Numbered from the stretch's first letter, positions 1-9,432 are shown. The stretch is 64,000 nt of DNA from Planktothricoides sp. SR001 (GCF_001276715.1 NZ_LIUQ01000018.1:54303-118302), one strand, 5' to 3'. Made by a program: numbers and translations. Notes: generated by a model not told the origin, from the sequence alone.

Positions 1-928
1 CAAGGATTTAATTCAGAAATTGCAATATTTGGTGCCATCGGATTTGAGTCGGTTACAACCCGGTGAGGCTAAATATACCCTGCTGTTAAATCCCCAAGGG
101 GGCATTATTGATGACATTATCTTTTATTACCAAGGTCAAGATGCCACTGGGGAACACCGGGGACGGATGATTGTGAATGCGGCAACTTTGAACAAGGATA
201 AAACTTGGTTATGGGAAAATTTCCAGGGTTCTGATGTGGAACTGCAAGATTTATCTCCCGAAAAAGCGTTGATTGCAGTCCAAGGCCCTGACGCGGTGAA
301 GCATTTACAATCTTTGGTAGAAACGGATTTAACTGCTGTTAAGTATTTTGGTCATTTGGAAGCGCCGGTTTGTGGCGGATTGGGCTTTTTCGCCCGAACA
401 GGTTACACCGGAGAGGATGGCTTTGAGGTGATGGTAGACCCGGAAGTGGCGGTGACGCTGTGGCGCAGTCTGCTGAACGCTGGGGTGACGCCTTGTGGTT
501 TGGGCTGCCGGGATACTCTGCGTCTGGAAGCGGCGATGCCCCTTTATGGTCAGGATATTGATGATACGACTACGCCCCTGGAAGCGGGACTAGGTTGGGT
601 GGTTCACCTGGATAGTAAAGGAGACTTTTTCGGTCGAGAAGTGTTGGAGAAACAAAAGCAAACTGGGTTGTCACGGCGTCTGGTGGCTTTGGAAATGCAA
701 GGGCGCTATATTGCCCGTCATGGTTATGGGGTGAAAGCCGACGGTGAGACGGTGGGAGAAATTACCAGTGGCAGTTGGTCGCCGACTTTGCAACGAGCGA
801 TCGCCCTTGCTTATGTACACACGAACCTCGCGAAATCTGGTCAAGAATTAGAAGTCGAAATCCGAGGGAAAAGTTATCCCGGTGTGGTTGTGAAAAAACC
901 TTTTTATCGTTCTCCCAATCGGAGTTAA
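1..928 (+). CDS. gcvT: Glycine cleavage system T protein, 5' end outside window
   Basis: Aminomethyltransferase of the glycine cleavage complex. It transfers the methylene group from the lipoyl arm of GcvH to tetrahydrofolate and releases ammonia. The reading frame is open from base 2, and the residues before the first internal start codon (TTG at 20) fit the family, so the gene begins upstream of the window. Visible family features include the segment LVPSDLSRLQPGEAKYTLLL, the stretch GYTGEDGFEV, the DTLRLEA segment and the C-terminal beta-barrel part ending in KKPFYRS. About 308 residues are present out of a usual 360-380. ftsH follows after about 70 bases on the same strand, which may be incidental. 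Confidence 0.95.
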   Translation, partial: KDLIQKLQYLVPSDLSRLQPGEAKYTLLLNPQGGIIDDIIFYYQGQDATGEHRGRMIVNAATLNKDKTWLWENFQGSDVELQDLSPEKALIAVQGPDAVKHLQSLVETDLTAVKYFGHLEAPVCGGLGFFARTGYTGEDGFEVMVDPEVAVTLWRSLLNAGVTPCGLGCRDTLRLEAAMPLYGQDIDDTTTPLEAGLGWVVHLDSKGDFFGREVLEKQKQTGLSRRLVALEMQGRYIARHGYGVKADGETVGEITSGSWSPTLQRAIALAYVHTNLAKSGQELEVEIRGKSYPGVVVKKPFYRSPNRS

Positions 929-1001
929 CCGTTAAACAAACCTGGAGGCTTGGCCTCCGGTTTAAACCTCCGTGAAACTTGCAAATAATCTGGAAGGATA
1001 T

Positions 1002-2885
1002 ATGCCTCTAATTAAAAAACCTAAATTTCGCTCCTATTTCAATTTAGGTAACTTGCTGATATTAGTGGGTTTATTATTATTAGCCGCTAATTTTATTTTG
1101 CCTCGTCGCCAAGTAATTCCTAGGGTTCCTTATAGCATTTTTATCTCCCAGGTAGAATCGGGACAAGTCGAGGCTGCCCAGGTGGGTGAACAGGAAATTA
1201 TATATTACTTAAAAAATACCCCTCAAGCTGGTGAAACCCAGGAAAAAGCTAACAATCGACCCAGACAATTAAGGGCAACTACGCCAATTTTTGATTTAAG
1301 TTTACCCCAACGATTAGAAAAAAATGGGGTGGTTTTTCAAGCGGCACCGCCCCCACAAAATACCTGGGTGGGAACGCTGATTAGTTGGGTGATTCCCCCA
1401 GTGATTTTAGTGTTAATGTTTCAGTTTTTTATGAGTCGGGATAGTCGGACTCAAGGGAGTCTTTCTTTTAGTAAGAGTAAGGCGAGAATTTATGTGGCCG
1501 GAGAGGATACTAAAATCACTTTTGCCGATGTGGCAGGGGTGGAAGAAGCCAAGACTGAGTTAGCAGAAATTGTGGAGTTTCTCAAAAGTCCAGAACGCTT
1601 TGCGGAGATTGGGGCACGCATTCCTAAAGGGGTGTTATTAGTTGGCCCGCCGGGAACAGGAAAAACTCTGCTGGCTAAAGCGGTGGCTGGGGAAGCTGGG
1701 GTGGCATTTTTTAGTATTTCGGCTTCGGAATTTGTGGAGTTATTTGTGGGTACTGGGGCGGCCAGAGTTCGCGATTTATTTGAACAAGCAAAACAAAAAG
1801 CTCCTTGTATTATTTTTATTGATGAGTTAGATGCGATCGGCAAGTCTCGGAGTAGTGGGGGAACTCCTAGTGGGAGTAATGATGAACGGGAACAAACCCT
1901 GAATCAATTGTTAACTGAAATGGATGGGTTTGCCGCAGGAAAAGCTACGGTGATTGTGTTAGCAGCAACTAACCGCCCGGAAACTTTGGATGCAGCTTTG
2001 TTACGTCCCGGACGCTTTGACCGTCAAGTTTTGGTCGATCGCCCGGACTTGGCTGGACGAGAAGCGATTTTAACTACTCATGCCCAAAAGGTAAAGTTAG
2101 GAAGTGATGTGGATTTACACGCGATCGCCGTGAAAACTCCGGGTTTTGCTGGGGCTGATTTGGCTAATTTAGTTAATGAAGCGGCTTTATTAGCGGCCAG
2201 AAATCATCGGGAAGCGGTGACAAAAGAAGACTTTAATGAGGCGATCGAACGAATTATTGCTGGGTTAGAAAAGAAAAGCCGCGTCCTCAGTGATAAGGAG
2301 AAAAAAGTAGTGGCTTACCATGAGGTTGGTCATGCCTTAGTTGGTGCCATTATGCCCGGGGCTGGGAAAGTGACCAAAATTTCCATTGTGCCGCGAGGAA
2401 TGTCCGCTTTAGGCTATACTTTGAAAATGCCCACAGAAGACCGCTTTTTAATGGATGATAGCGAATTTCGCGAACAAATTACTATGTTACTTGGCGGTCG
2501 GGCAGCAGAAGAAATTGTCTTTAACCGCGTCACTAATGGGGCATCGGATGATTTACAACGGGCGACGGATTTAGCCGAACGCATGGTGACAGCTTATGGC
2601 ATGAGTAAGGTATTAGGGCCTTTAGCTTATCAGCAAAATGATGCCAATAATTTCTTAGGTAATCGGTCAATGAATATGCGACGCATGGTTAGCGAGGAAA
2701 CCGCTAAGGCGATCGATGCGGAAGTGAAAACTATTGTCGAAACCGCTTATGAGAATGCATTAGCTTTGCTGAATTATAACCGCGATTTGTTAGACAGAAT
2801 TACTGGAAAATTATTAGAAACTGAGGTGATTGAAGGGGAGGAATTAGATGCCCTTTTAGGTCAAGCAAAACCTGTGCAAGAATAA
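1002..2885 (+). CDS. ftsH: ATP-dependent zinc metalloprotease FtsH
   Basis: Membrane-anchored AAA+ protease that unfolds and degrades membrane and soluble proteins; in cyanobacteria it takes part in photosystem quality control. The 627-residue product has a first membrane helix near residues 16-34, a lumenal or periplasmic loop, and a second helix near 123-145. The Walker A GPPGTGKT is at 215-222, Walker B IIFIDELDAIG has its Asp at 274, the second region of homology is ATNRPETLDAALLRPGRFDR, and the zinc motif HEVGH is at 440-444. I chose ATG 1002 because GGAAGG lies just before it; an in-frame GTG at 972 would add ten residues with no clear ribosome site. Cyanobacteria have several FtsH paralogues and I do not assign which one this is. 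Confidence 0.95.
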   Translation: MPLIKKPKFRSYFNLGNLLILVGLLLLAANFILPRRQVIPRVPYSIFISQVESGQVEAAQVGEQEIIYYLKNTPQAGETQEKANNRPRQLRATTPIFDLSLPQRLEKNGVVFQAAPPPQNTWVGTLISWVIPPVILVLMFQFFMSRDSRTQGSLSFSKSKARIYVAGEDTKITFADVAGVEEAKTELAEIVEFLKSPERFAEIGARIPKGVLLVGPPGTGKTLLAKAVAGEAGVAFFSISASEFVELFVGTGAARVRDLFEQAKQKAPCIIFIDELDAIGKSRSSGGTPSGSNDEREQTLNQLLTEMDGFAAGKATVIVLAATNRPETLDAALLRPGRFDRQVLVDRPDLAGREAILTTHAQKVKLGSDVDLHAIAVKTPGFAGADLANLVNEAALLAARNHREAVTKEDFNEAIERIIAGLEKKSRVLSDKEKKVVAYHEVGHALVGAIMPGAGKVTKISIVPRGMSALGYTLKMPTEDRFLMDDSEFREQITMLLGGRAAEEIVFNRVTNGASDDLQRATDLAERMVTAYGMSKVLGPLAYQQNDANNFLGNRSMNMRRMVSEETAKAIDAEVKTIVETAYENALALLNYNRDLLDRITGKLLETEVIEGEELDALLGQAKPVQE

Positions 2886-2887
2886 TC

Positions 2888-2957
2888 ACCACAGAGACAC
2901 AGAGAACACGGAGAGATTCAATTTTTGTGTCCTTTGTGTCCTCTGTGTCTCTGTGGT
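2888..2957. repeat. Inverted repeat of the ACCACAGAGACACA family
   Basis: Perfect 17-bp inverted arms (2888-2904 and 2941-2957, ACCACAGAGACACAGAG and its complement) enclose 36 bases that carry a further copy of the same TGTGTCC wording. Related single copies lie at 43183-43217, 43285-43320 and 43961-43998, with relics near 4525 and 32877. It sits between ftsH and the Uma2 gene and could fold as a hairpin in RNA. Confidence 0.8.
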
Positions 2958-2992
2958 AAAAATTAAACGCTAAGTGGAATTAGGAGAAAAAA

Positions 2993-3556
2993 ATGATAGT
3001 CGATATTCGTCGGTTAACGGTGGAAGAATATCATCGGATGGGAGATTTGGGAATTCTTGCCCCTAATGAACCTGTAGAATTAATTGAAGGACAAGTTATT
3101 CAAAAACCCATGAAAGGAAAATCTCATAGTGCGGCAGTTTCGAGAACAGATCACTTATTGAGAAATCGTTTAGGCGATCGCGTTTTAGTCAGGCTAGAAA
3201 ATCCCGTTAAGTTAAATGATTACTCTGAACCAGAACCGGATATTGCTTTGGTAAGACCTGACCCTTTGTACTATGAAGACCACCACCCAACCCCCAGGGA
3301 AATTTATCTAATTATTGAAGTGGCAGATAGCACTTTGAAAAGAGATCGCGAATTTAAAGGGACGGTTTATGCTAAAGCAGGAATTACGGATTATTGGGTT
3401 TTAGATATTAGCGATCGCCAATTATATGTTTTGCGAGAACCTCAAGAAAATGGTTATCAACGGGAAGCTATTCTCAGGGAAAATGACCCGATTTCACTTT
3501 TAGCTTTTCCTGATGTAACGATGACCGTTGCGGAAATGTTAAGTCCGGTGGTTTAA
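2993..3556 (+). CDS. Uma2 family (DUF820) putative endonuclease
   Basis: Protein of 187 residues of the Uma2/DUF820 family, which is greatly expanded in cyanobacteria and has a restriction-endonuclease-like fold; biological role unknown. The family core is visible: MTVEEYHRMGD-like N-terminus, VELIEGQV near 28-35, the catalytic-type EPDIALVRP with Asp83, and IYLIIEVADST with Glu109. The length is typical. A GGAG ribosome site precedes the ATG. It stands alone between a dispersed inverted repeat and a MITE, and just before another nuclease-fold gene (XisH-like). Confidence 0.85.
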   Translation: MIVDIRRLTVEEYHRMGDLGILAPNEPVELIEGQVIQKPMKGKSHSAAVSRTDHLLRNRLGDRVLVRLENPVKLNDYSEPEPDIALVRPDPLYYEDHHPTPREIYLIIEVADSTLKRDREFKGTVYAKAGITDYWVLDISDRQLYVLREPQENGYQREAILRENDPISLLAFPDVTMTVAEMLSPVV

Positions 3557-3588
3557 AAAATAATTAACGCCACTTTCGAGAAAGGACA

Positions 3589-3689
3589 TATAGCGGTTAT
3601 TAGCCGGATGAAGTACAGGGGTTTTCTGGATTCCCGCATTCGCGGGAATGACAGGTTTTTTTTAGTTCATAACTCTGACAACTGCTATA
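3589..3689. repeat. MITE-like element, family A, copy 1
   Basis: About 101 bp with imperfect terminal inverted repeats (TATAGCGGTT at the left, AACTGCTATA at the right). Internally there is a perfect hairpin ATTCCCGC/GCGGGAAT (3630-3649) followed by a run of eight T, so it could act as a terminator for the Uma2 gene. A second copy at 48898-48997 matches over almost its whole length. No coding capacity. Confidence 0.85.
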
Positions 3690-3771
3690 AATATTTATGT
3701 CAATCATGGTAAAATATGGTAAAATTTGCTATATTATAGTTGTGCGATTCTTTTTGATTTGGTGATTAACT

Positions 3772-4188
3772 ATGTCTGCCAAAGATAAGTTTCACGAAGT
3801 TGTCAAAACAGCCCTGCAAAAAGATCAATGGATCGTTACTCACGATCCATATCCGCTTCAGGCAGGTAGCTTTAATCTGGCGATCGATATCGGGGCAGAA
3901 AAAATTATTGCCGCTGAACAAAAAGGACGAAAAATTGCGGTGGAAATCAAAAGCTTTCGCAGTCCATCTAGAATTGCTGATTTTTACAATGCTTTGGGTC
4001 AATTCATCTCTTATCGTTCAGCTTTGAAGTTGCAAGACAAAGACCGTCAATTATACTTAGGAGTTCCTAGCGATATTTATGAGGAATTTTTTCAAACTTC
4101 ATTTATTCAGGAACTTGTCCAGGAAAATCAAGTTTATCTTTTAACTTATAATATTGAACAGGAGGTCATTGAGCGATGGCTACCGTAG
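3772..4188 (+). CDS. xisH: XisH-like protein
   Basis: Protein of 138 residues matching XisH, first known as one of the factors (XisF, XisH, XisI) controlling excision of the fdxN DNA element in Anabaena. It shows a PD-(D/E)XK nuclease-like pattern: Asp39 in FNLAIDIG, then GRKIAVEIKSF with Glu58 and Lys60. The start ATG is preceded by an AT-rich stretch. Its stop overlaps the start of the XisI-like gene by 13 bases, so the two are translated together. No fdxN element or recombinase is visible nearby. XisH/XisI pairs are numerous in cyanobacteria without such elements, so the actual role here is unknown. Confidence 0.88.
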   Translation: MSAKDKFHEVVKTALQKDQWIVTHDPYPLQAGSFNLAIDIGAEKIIAAEQKGRKIAVEIKSFRSPSRIADFYNALGQFISYRSALKLQDKDRQLYLGVPSDIYEEFFQTSFIQELVQENQVYLLTYNIEQEVIERWLP

Positions 4189-4511
4189 ATATTTATCGAC
4201 AATATATTCAAGAATTGCTGACAAAACGCTCCAAATTAGTTTGGAATCCTAAGATTAAGGCGGAAACAATTTTCGATCCAGAGAGAGACCACTATCAATT
4301 AGTTTATGTAGGGTGGCCGACCAATGCCAAGCGGGTCTATGGGGTGGTGCTTCATGTAGATATTATTGATGGGAAAATTTGGATTCAACAAGATGGAACC
4401 GAAGAAGGACTGGCGAATCAATTGGTTGAATTAGGGGTGCCGAAAGAAGATATTATTTTAGGATTTAATTCCCCAATCATGCGGCAATATACCGATTTTG
4501 GGGTGGGATGA
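4176..4511 (+). CDS. xisI: XisI-like protein
   Basis: Protein of 111 residues matching XisI, partner of XisH. Typical segments are the start MATVDIYRQYIQELL, the middle DHYQLVYVGW, HVDIIDGKIWIQQDGTEEG, and the end LGFNSPIMRQYTDFG. It begins inside the 3' end of the XisH-like gene, after a GGAGG ribosome site (AGGAGG at about 4160-4165), which supports translational coupling. Family members usually occur together in this order. Function outside fdxN excision is unknown; a paired effector and regulator role is only inference. Confidence 0.9.
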   Translation: MATVDIYRQYIQELLTKRSKLVWNPKIKAETIFDPERDHYQLVYVGWPTNAKRVYGVVLHVDIIDGKIWIQQDGTEEGLANQLVELGVPKEDIILGFNSPIMRQYTDFGVG

Positions 4512-4587
4512 TGTAAATAATAAACACCACAAAGAGACTAAGGACATAAAGAAGATTACAATAAGACCAAGCAGTTAAATCTTAGCT

Positions 4588-7500
4588 ATGACTAATAAAA
4601 TTACCCATCCTTTATTTCATCCCAAAACTCTGAATAATGCCATCCGCAATTTTACTTTTCCCCAAGACTTAGACCAACGTCATGCCCTGGTTAAAAAGTG
4701 GCTTGAACCACTAAAAGCAGGGACGCTGAATGAAATTAAAGAAGTTTCTTTACATGGGGAATTTCTGACGGATATTTTTCAGCGAGTTTTGGGCTATGTT
4801 TCGGTGATTTCCGGTGGGGGTAAAGCCTGGGAAATTCACGCGGAAACGACTATATCGGATGGGGGTGGTTCGGCAGATGCGGCTTTGGGTTTTTTTACGG
4901 CTTCCGCAGGGAAAAAAGACAAAATTAAGCTAGAAGGAAAAGTTATCGCACCGATTGAGTTAAAAGGCGCAAAAGAAGATTTAGATCGCCCTCCTTCGGG
5001 TCGCAAAGAGTCAGCGGTGGAACAGGGCTGGCGCTATGCAAATTATACTCCAGATTGTCGCTGGGTGATTGTTTCTAATTATCGGGAGTTGCGCTTATAT
5101 TATACCAGTAAAACTCCGGCTTATTATGAGCGGTTTCGTCTGGTTGATTTAGAGGATATTCAAGAGTTTAAGCGGTTTTATTTTATTTTCTGTCGGCAAA
5201 ATTTTCTGGGGGTGAAATCCGATCGACCTTCGGCGATCGATCGCCTATTGGCTGAGTCCAATGAGGTGCAAGAAAGTATTACTAAGCAACTGTATCAAGA
5301 ATATAAGGAGATTCGCGGGCAATTGGTGAAGCATTTTCGCTTTTCGGGGCCAAAAGACCTGCCCGATCGCGATCGCCTGCTAATCGAAAAAGCCCAAAAA
5401 ACTTTAGACCGGATTTTGTTTATTGCCTTTTGCGAGGATAAGGGGTTATTGCCAGCAAAAACCATTATGCAAGCCCACGACCACCAAGATCCCTATAATC
5501 CCCGACCGATTTGGGAAAATTACAAAGCGGTGTTTCGTTGGGTAGATAAAGGCAATGAAAATCCGCCGATTTCTGGTTATAATGGCGGGTTATTTGAAGT
5601 TGACCCCCTGTTAGATGAACAGTTGACCGTTCCGAATATTCTTTGTGGTCAAATTAAGCAGTTAACTCGCTATGATTTTGATACGGAGGTTTCTGTTGAT
5701 ATCCTGGGGCGGATATTTGAGCAGTCCGTGACGGATTTAGAGGAGTTAAAAGCAGAAGCTACCGGGCAAGAATATAATCAGAAAAAAGGAAAACGCAAGA
5801 CCCAAGGGGTATTTTATACCCCGGCTTTTATTACTCAATATATTGTTGAGGTTGCCCTGGGTGGTTATCTGAAAAAACAGGAACAGGAAATCCGCGATCG
5901 CCTCCAATTAGAGCAAATTTCCCCACGGGCAACTAAGAAACGGCAGCAAGCAGAAATTCAGTTTTGGGAAACCTACCGGGATGAGGTTTTGAAGCAAACC
6001 AGAGTGATCGATCCGGCTTGTGGATCCGGGGCTTTTTTAATTGCGGCTTTTGAGTATTTGCTGCGGGAATATGAACGAGTCAATCAAGCCTTAGCCAGTT
6101 TGGAAATTGGCGGTAAAAAAGATGCAGAAATTGTCGGTCAGCGCAGTTTGTTTGATTTGAACCGGACAATTTTAAACCAGAATCTCTATGGAGTGGACTT
6201 GTCCCCTGAGTCGGTGGAAATTACCAAGCTTTCTCTCTGGTTGAAAACAGCGGAAAAAGGGAAAACCCTGACGGATTTAGATGGCAATATTAAAGTGGGT
6301 AATTCCCTGGTGGATGACCCGGAAGTGGCAGAACGGGCTTTTAATTGGCAGGCAGAATTTCCCGAAGTGTTTGCGGATGGTGGGTTTGATGTGGCGATCG
6401 GTAATCCGCCTTATGTGCGCCAAGAATTGTTATCGCCAATTAAGCCTTATTTGCAAAAAAAATATCAGTCTTATGATGGGGTAGCGGATTTATATGCTTA
6501 TTTTTATGAGCAAGGGTTAAATATTTTGAAACCGGGGGGAGTGCTTTCTTATATTGTGACAAATAAATGGTTGCGGGCAGGATATGGGGAAGCGTTACGG
6601 CGGTTTTTTGTGGAAAATAGCGTATTTGAGGAAATTGTTGATTTTGGTCATGCCCCAATTTTTGAGGATGCGGATACTTTTCCTTGTATTGTGGGGTTAC
6701 GGAAACGATTAGATCCCCAAGGTTCCGGGGAAAAGTATGTGCAAGTTTGTCCAGTTCCTAGAGAAAAATTAGCGGATATTAATTTGACTCAATATGTGCA
6801 GCAAGAAAGTTATCCGGTTGCTTGGTCGCGGTTTTCTGCGGATGCTTGGAGTTTGGAACGGCCAGAAGTTGAAGCATTAATGGAAAAAATCCTGCGCGTG
6901 GGTATTCCCCTGAAAGAGTTTGCTGGAGTTAAGCCTTATCGGGGGATATTAACCGGGTTTAATGAAGCGTTTTTGATTGATGAGACGACGAAAAATCGTC
7001 TGGTTAAAGCTGACCCTAAATCCGCTGAAGTGATTAAGCCTTTTTTACGGGGTCGCGATATTAAACGCTGGAGTCCCGATTGGCAAAATTTGTGGTTAAT
7101 TTTTACAAAACGAGGGATTGATATTGATGCTTATCCGGCAGTAAAAGCCCATCTAAGTCAGTATCGAAAAAAATTAGAACCTCGTCCTAAAAATTGGCAT
7201 ACAAATCAGGATGGGGAATGGCTAGGAAGAAAAACCGGAAGCTATCAATGGTATGAAATTCAAGATGCCGTTGATTATTGGCAGATGTTTGAACAGCCGA
7301 AAATTATCTATCAAGAAATTAATACTTTTCCAGCGTATGCGATCGATACTCAGGGTTATTTTGCCAATAATAAAGTGTTTCTGATTGCCAAATATGAATT
7401 ATATCTTTGTGGCTGCTTAAATTCTGCATTAGGATGGTGGATCGCTCATCAAATATTTCCCAAAATGATTGGTGATGCGGTGACTCCCCGTGGAGATATT

Positions 7501-7941
7501 ATGGTTGATTTTCCGATCGCCCCACCCACCGCACAAATCCGCGAACAAGTGGAACCGATTGTTAGCCGTTTGATTGAAATCACCCAAGCCAACCAAACTG
7601 CCTATAAAGAAGTATTGGACTGGTTACAAGTTGAGCAAAAAATTGATAAACCTGGTGAAAAACTGGAAGAGTTTGCTAACTTAGAAGAAAATGATTTTAT
7701 TCAAGAAGTGAAAAAGCGCCAACCCAAATCATCGGGCGGTATGAGTCCCTCTGCCCTGAAAGAACTGCGGCAAGTTTATCAAGATTATGCCCCGGATATT
7801 CAAGCCCGTCAAGCAGAAGCCTTGACCCTGGAATATCGTCTTGCTGATTTAGTTAATCAAGCTTATGGTTTAACTCCGGAAGAAATAGATTTAATGTGGA
7901 AAACTGCGCCGCCAAGAATGCCGATCGCCCCGGAAAAATAA
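4588..7941 (+). CDS. Type IIG restriction-modification enzyme (Eco57I-like methylase)
   Basis: A 1117-residue single-chain enzyme that probably both methylates adenine and cuts DNA. The N-terminal part has a PD-(D/E)XK-like pattern (Asp97 in GGSADAALGF, Glu124 and Lys126 in APIELKG). The central methylase has SAM motif I DPACGSG beginning at Asp475 and the adenine-N6 catalytic motif NPPY at 606-609. The C-terminal third resembles the TaqI/Eco57I-type target-recognition region (FLRGRDIKRW, then WEYLCGC-type segments around 930-960). No separate specificity subunit is present, as expected for type IIG. It starts 76 bases after the XisI-like gene. The frame is intact, so it may be active. Recognition site unknown. 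Confidence 0.88.
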   Translation: MTNKITHPLFHPKTLNNAIRNFTFPQDLDQRHALVKKWLEPLKAGTLNEIKEVSLHGEFLTDIFQRVLGYVSVISGGGKAWEIHAETTISDGGGSADAALGFFTASAGKKDKIKLEGKVIAPIELKGAKEDLDRPPSGRKESAVEQGWRYANYTPDCRWVIVSNYRELRLYYTSKTPAYYERFRLVDLEDIQEFKRFYFIFCRQNFLGVKSDRPSAIDRLLAESNEVQESITKQLYQEYKEIRGQLVKHFRFSGPKDLPDRDRLLIEKAQKTLDRILFIAFCEDKGLLPAKTIMQAHDHQDPYNPRPIWENYKAVFRWVDKGNENPPISGYNGGLFEVDPLLDEQLTVPNILCGQIKQLTRYDFDTEVSVDILGRIFEQSVTDLEELKAEATGQEYNQKKGKRKTQGVFYTPAFITQYIVEVALGGYLKKQEQEIRDRLQLEQISPRATKKRQQAEIQFWETYRDEVLKQTRVIDPACGSGAFLIAAFEYLLREYERVNQALASLEIGGKKDAEIVGQRSLFDLNRTILNQNLYGVDLSPESVEITKLSLWLKTAEKGKTLTDLDGNIKVGNSLVDDPEVAERAFNWQAEFPEVFADGGFDVAIGNPPYVRQELLSPIKPYLQKKYQSYDGVADLYAYFYEQGLNILKPGGVLSYIVTNKWLRAGYGEALRRFFVENSVFEEIVDFGHAPIFEDADTFPCIVGLRKRLDPQGSGEKYVQVCPVPREKLADINLTQYVQQESYPVAWSRFSADAWSLERPEVEALMEKILRVGIPLKEFAGVKPYRGILTGFNEAFLIDETTKNRLVKADPKSAEVIKPFLRGRDIKRWSPDWQNLWLIFTKRGIDIDAYPAVKAHLSQYRKKLEPRPKNWHTNQDGEWLGRKTGSYQWYEIQDAVDYWQMFEQPKIIYQEINTFPAYAIDTQGYFANNKVFLIAKYELYLCGCLNSALGWWIAHQIFPKMIGDAVTPRGDIMVDFPIAPPTAQIREQVEPIVSRLIEITQANQTAYKEVLDWLQVEQKIDKPGEKLEEFANLEENDFIQEVKKRQPKSSGGMSPSALKELRQVYQDYAPDIQARQAEALTLEYRLADLVNQAYGLTPEEIDLMWKTAPPRMPIAPEK

Positions 7942-8778
7942 AAAGAAAACCTATAATTAAAACCTATAATTAATATATCTGGAAATTCCAGTGGAATTAG
8001 AAGCCAAAAATGCTCGTCGATCAAATAATCTGAACCCTTACTATATCAGGACTTACGCAAAGCCTGTATCAATAGGGTGCCTTTCCGATCTGGTCGCGTG
8101 CCGGAGGCATTTCGGTAACGCACCCATACAATGTGGATTAGCTGCCGATCGTTCTGAAATTATTCACTTTTCCTGTTTATGCCGATCGCCTTGCCAAAAT
8201 GCCGGAATCAGCAGTCATTGATATCCCAACATGATGATCTGAATTCCATAAATCCCCTCTAAAATCCCCTCTAAAATCACCCTTAAAATCCCCGTCGCCT
8301 ATCTTGGGCAGTAAGTAAGGATACTTACGGAGAATCTTGGCCAACCTTATATATGACGGAAGATCGAGGGTTTGAGACGGTGGGCGATCGCTTCAGCATC
8401 ACCTCTGAGGAGAGCATTTTTACTTACGCCGATCGCCACAAATTTTTGTAATAAAACTTAATATAAAAATCATAAATTCCGTTGTATAGTCATTGCCTAA
8501 TAGGTCAGAAAAAAAGGTAAATTATTACCCAGACCTGAATTGAGAGAATTTTTTCCATCTCATAAAAGAGGAAAAGACTCTCATAATTCTCTGAAGCCAG
8601 TTTTAATTTCCCGGTTTCTGTTCCAGAAACCAGTGGTCAACTGGATAACGACAACAGAAGACAGTCAATCGGAAACACGATCTCTGTCCAGACCTCTGGA
8701 TTAAACAAGTCTGAATCTGTTGCCAGAAAAAAAAACTTTAACTCGATACCAATCCAATTAACATAGGAGATTTAGTAA
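7942..8778 (+). promoter_or_regulatory. Long leader region upstream of cpcB
   Basis: An 837-base stretch with no convincing gene. The left part holds a degenerate repeat (8047-8130, see separate entry) and AAATCCCCTCT-type direct repeats near 8250-8285. The right part (about 8440-8778) is AT-rich and leads into cpcB; long 5' leaders with the promoter far upstream are known for cpc operons, but I cannot place the promoter with confidence. A clear ribosome site AGGAG (8765-8769) precedes the cpcB ATG. Confidence 0.5.
8047..8130. repeat. Degenerate dispersed repeat (AGGACTTACGCAA type), copy 1
   Basis: Begins CAGGACTTACGCAA, then AATAGGGTGCC and a GGTAACGCACCCA end. A shorter copy with the same order of blocks lies at 43067-43130 (CAGGACTTAGGCAA, AGTAGGGTGCCG, GGTAACCCACCAATAC). 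Such wording is common at ends of cyanobacterial insertion sequences and their remnants, so this may be a relic of a mobile element. Confidence 0.6.
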
Positions 8779-9297
8779 ATGCTAGACGCATTCGCAAGAG
8801 TGGTTTCCCAAGCTGATGCTCGCGGTGAATTCCTGAGCACCGCTCAATTAGATGCTCTGTCTGCTATGGTTTCCAACGCCAACAAGCGTCTGGATACCGT
8901 CAACCGGATCACCAGCAATGCTTCCACCATCGTCGCTGCCGCTGCCCGCGCTCTGTTCGCCGAGCAACCCCAACTGATCGCTCCCGGTGGAAACGCCTAC
9001 ACCAGCCGTCGTATGGCTGCTTGCTTGCGCGACATGGAAATCATCTTGCGTTACGTCACCTACGCCACCATTGCTGGTGACGCCAGTGTGCTCGATGACC
9101 GCTGCTTGAATGGTCTGCGTGAAACCTACCAAGCTTTAGGTGTACCTGGAGCTTCTGTGGCTAACGGGGTCAGCAAAATGAAAGATGCCGCTATCCAGAT
9201 CGCTAACGATCCTGCTGGTATCACTCCTGGCGATTGCAGCGCCCTGATGTCTGAAGTGGCTACCTACTTCGATCGCGCTGCTGCTGCGGTTGCTTAA
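8779..9297 (+). CDS. cpcB: C-phycocyanin beta subunit
   Basis: Beta chain of C-phycocyanin, the light-harvesting protein of phycobilisome rods on the cytoplasmic face of the thylakoid. It has the standard 172 residues. Bilin-binding cysteines are Cys82 (in MAACLRD) and Cys153 (in TPGDCSAL), so two phycocyanobilins are expected. Asn72 in PGGNAY is the position known to be methylated in the family. Codon use is strongly biased to C-ending codons compared with neighbours, as expected for a very highly expressed gene. AGGAG stands 9 bases before the ATG. cpcA follows after 135 bases. The sequence fits phycocyanin rather than phycoerythrocyanin. Confidence 0.97.
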   Translation: MLDAFARVVSQADARGEFLSTAQLDALSAMVSNANKRLDTVNRITSNASTIVAAAARALFAEQPQLIAPGGNAYTSRRMAACLRDMEIILRYVTYATIAGDASVLDDRCLNGLRETYQALGVPGASVANGVSKMKDAAIQIANDPAGITPGDCSALMSEVATYFDRAAAAVA

Positions 9298-9432
9298 TCT
9301 GCCGGACCAAAGTCCTGCTTTAGCAACAGCATCGGAAATCACCAAAGATTTCACACAATTATTAGCCGATTGATTTAATTCAAGGCTAATCAAAATTCAG
9401 CAAATCATCATCACAAGGAGATAGTTCTCAAC

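Noticed and set aside
3772..4511. Evidence of an fdxN excision element
   Set aside because: XisH and XisI alone do not show one; no XisF-type recombinase or nif genes are seen.
7991..8221. 76-residue open frame before cpcB
   Set aside because: It covers a degenerate dispersed repeat, has no family features and no ribosome site.
8848..9132. 94-residue frame antisense to cpcB
   Set aside because: It mirrors the strongly biased codons of cpcB; long antisense frames are expected there.
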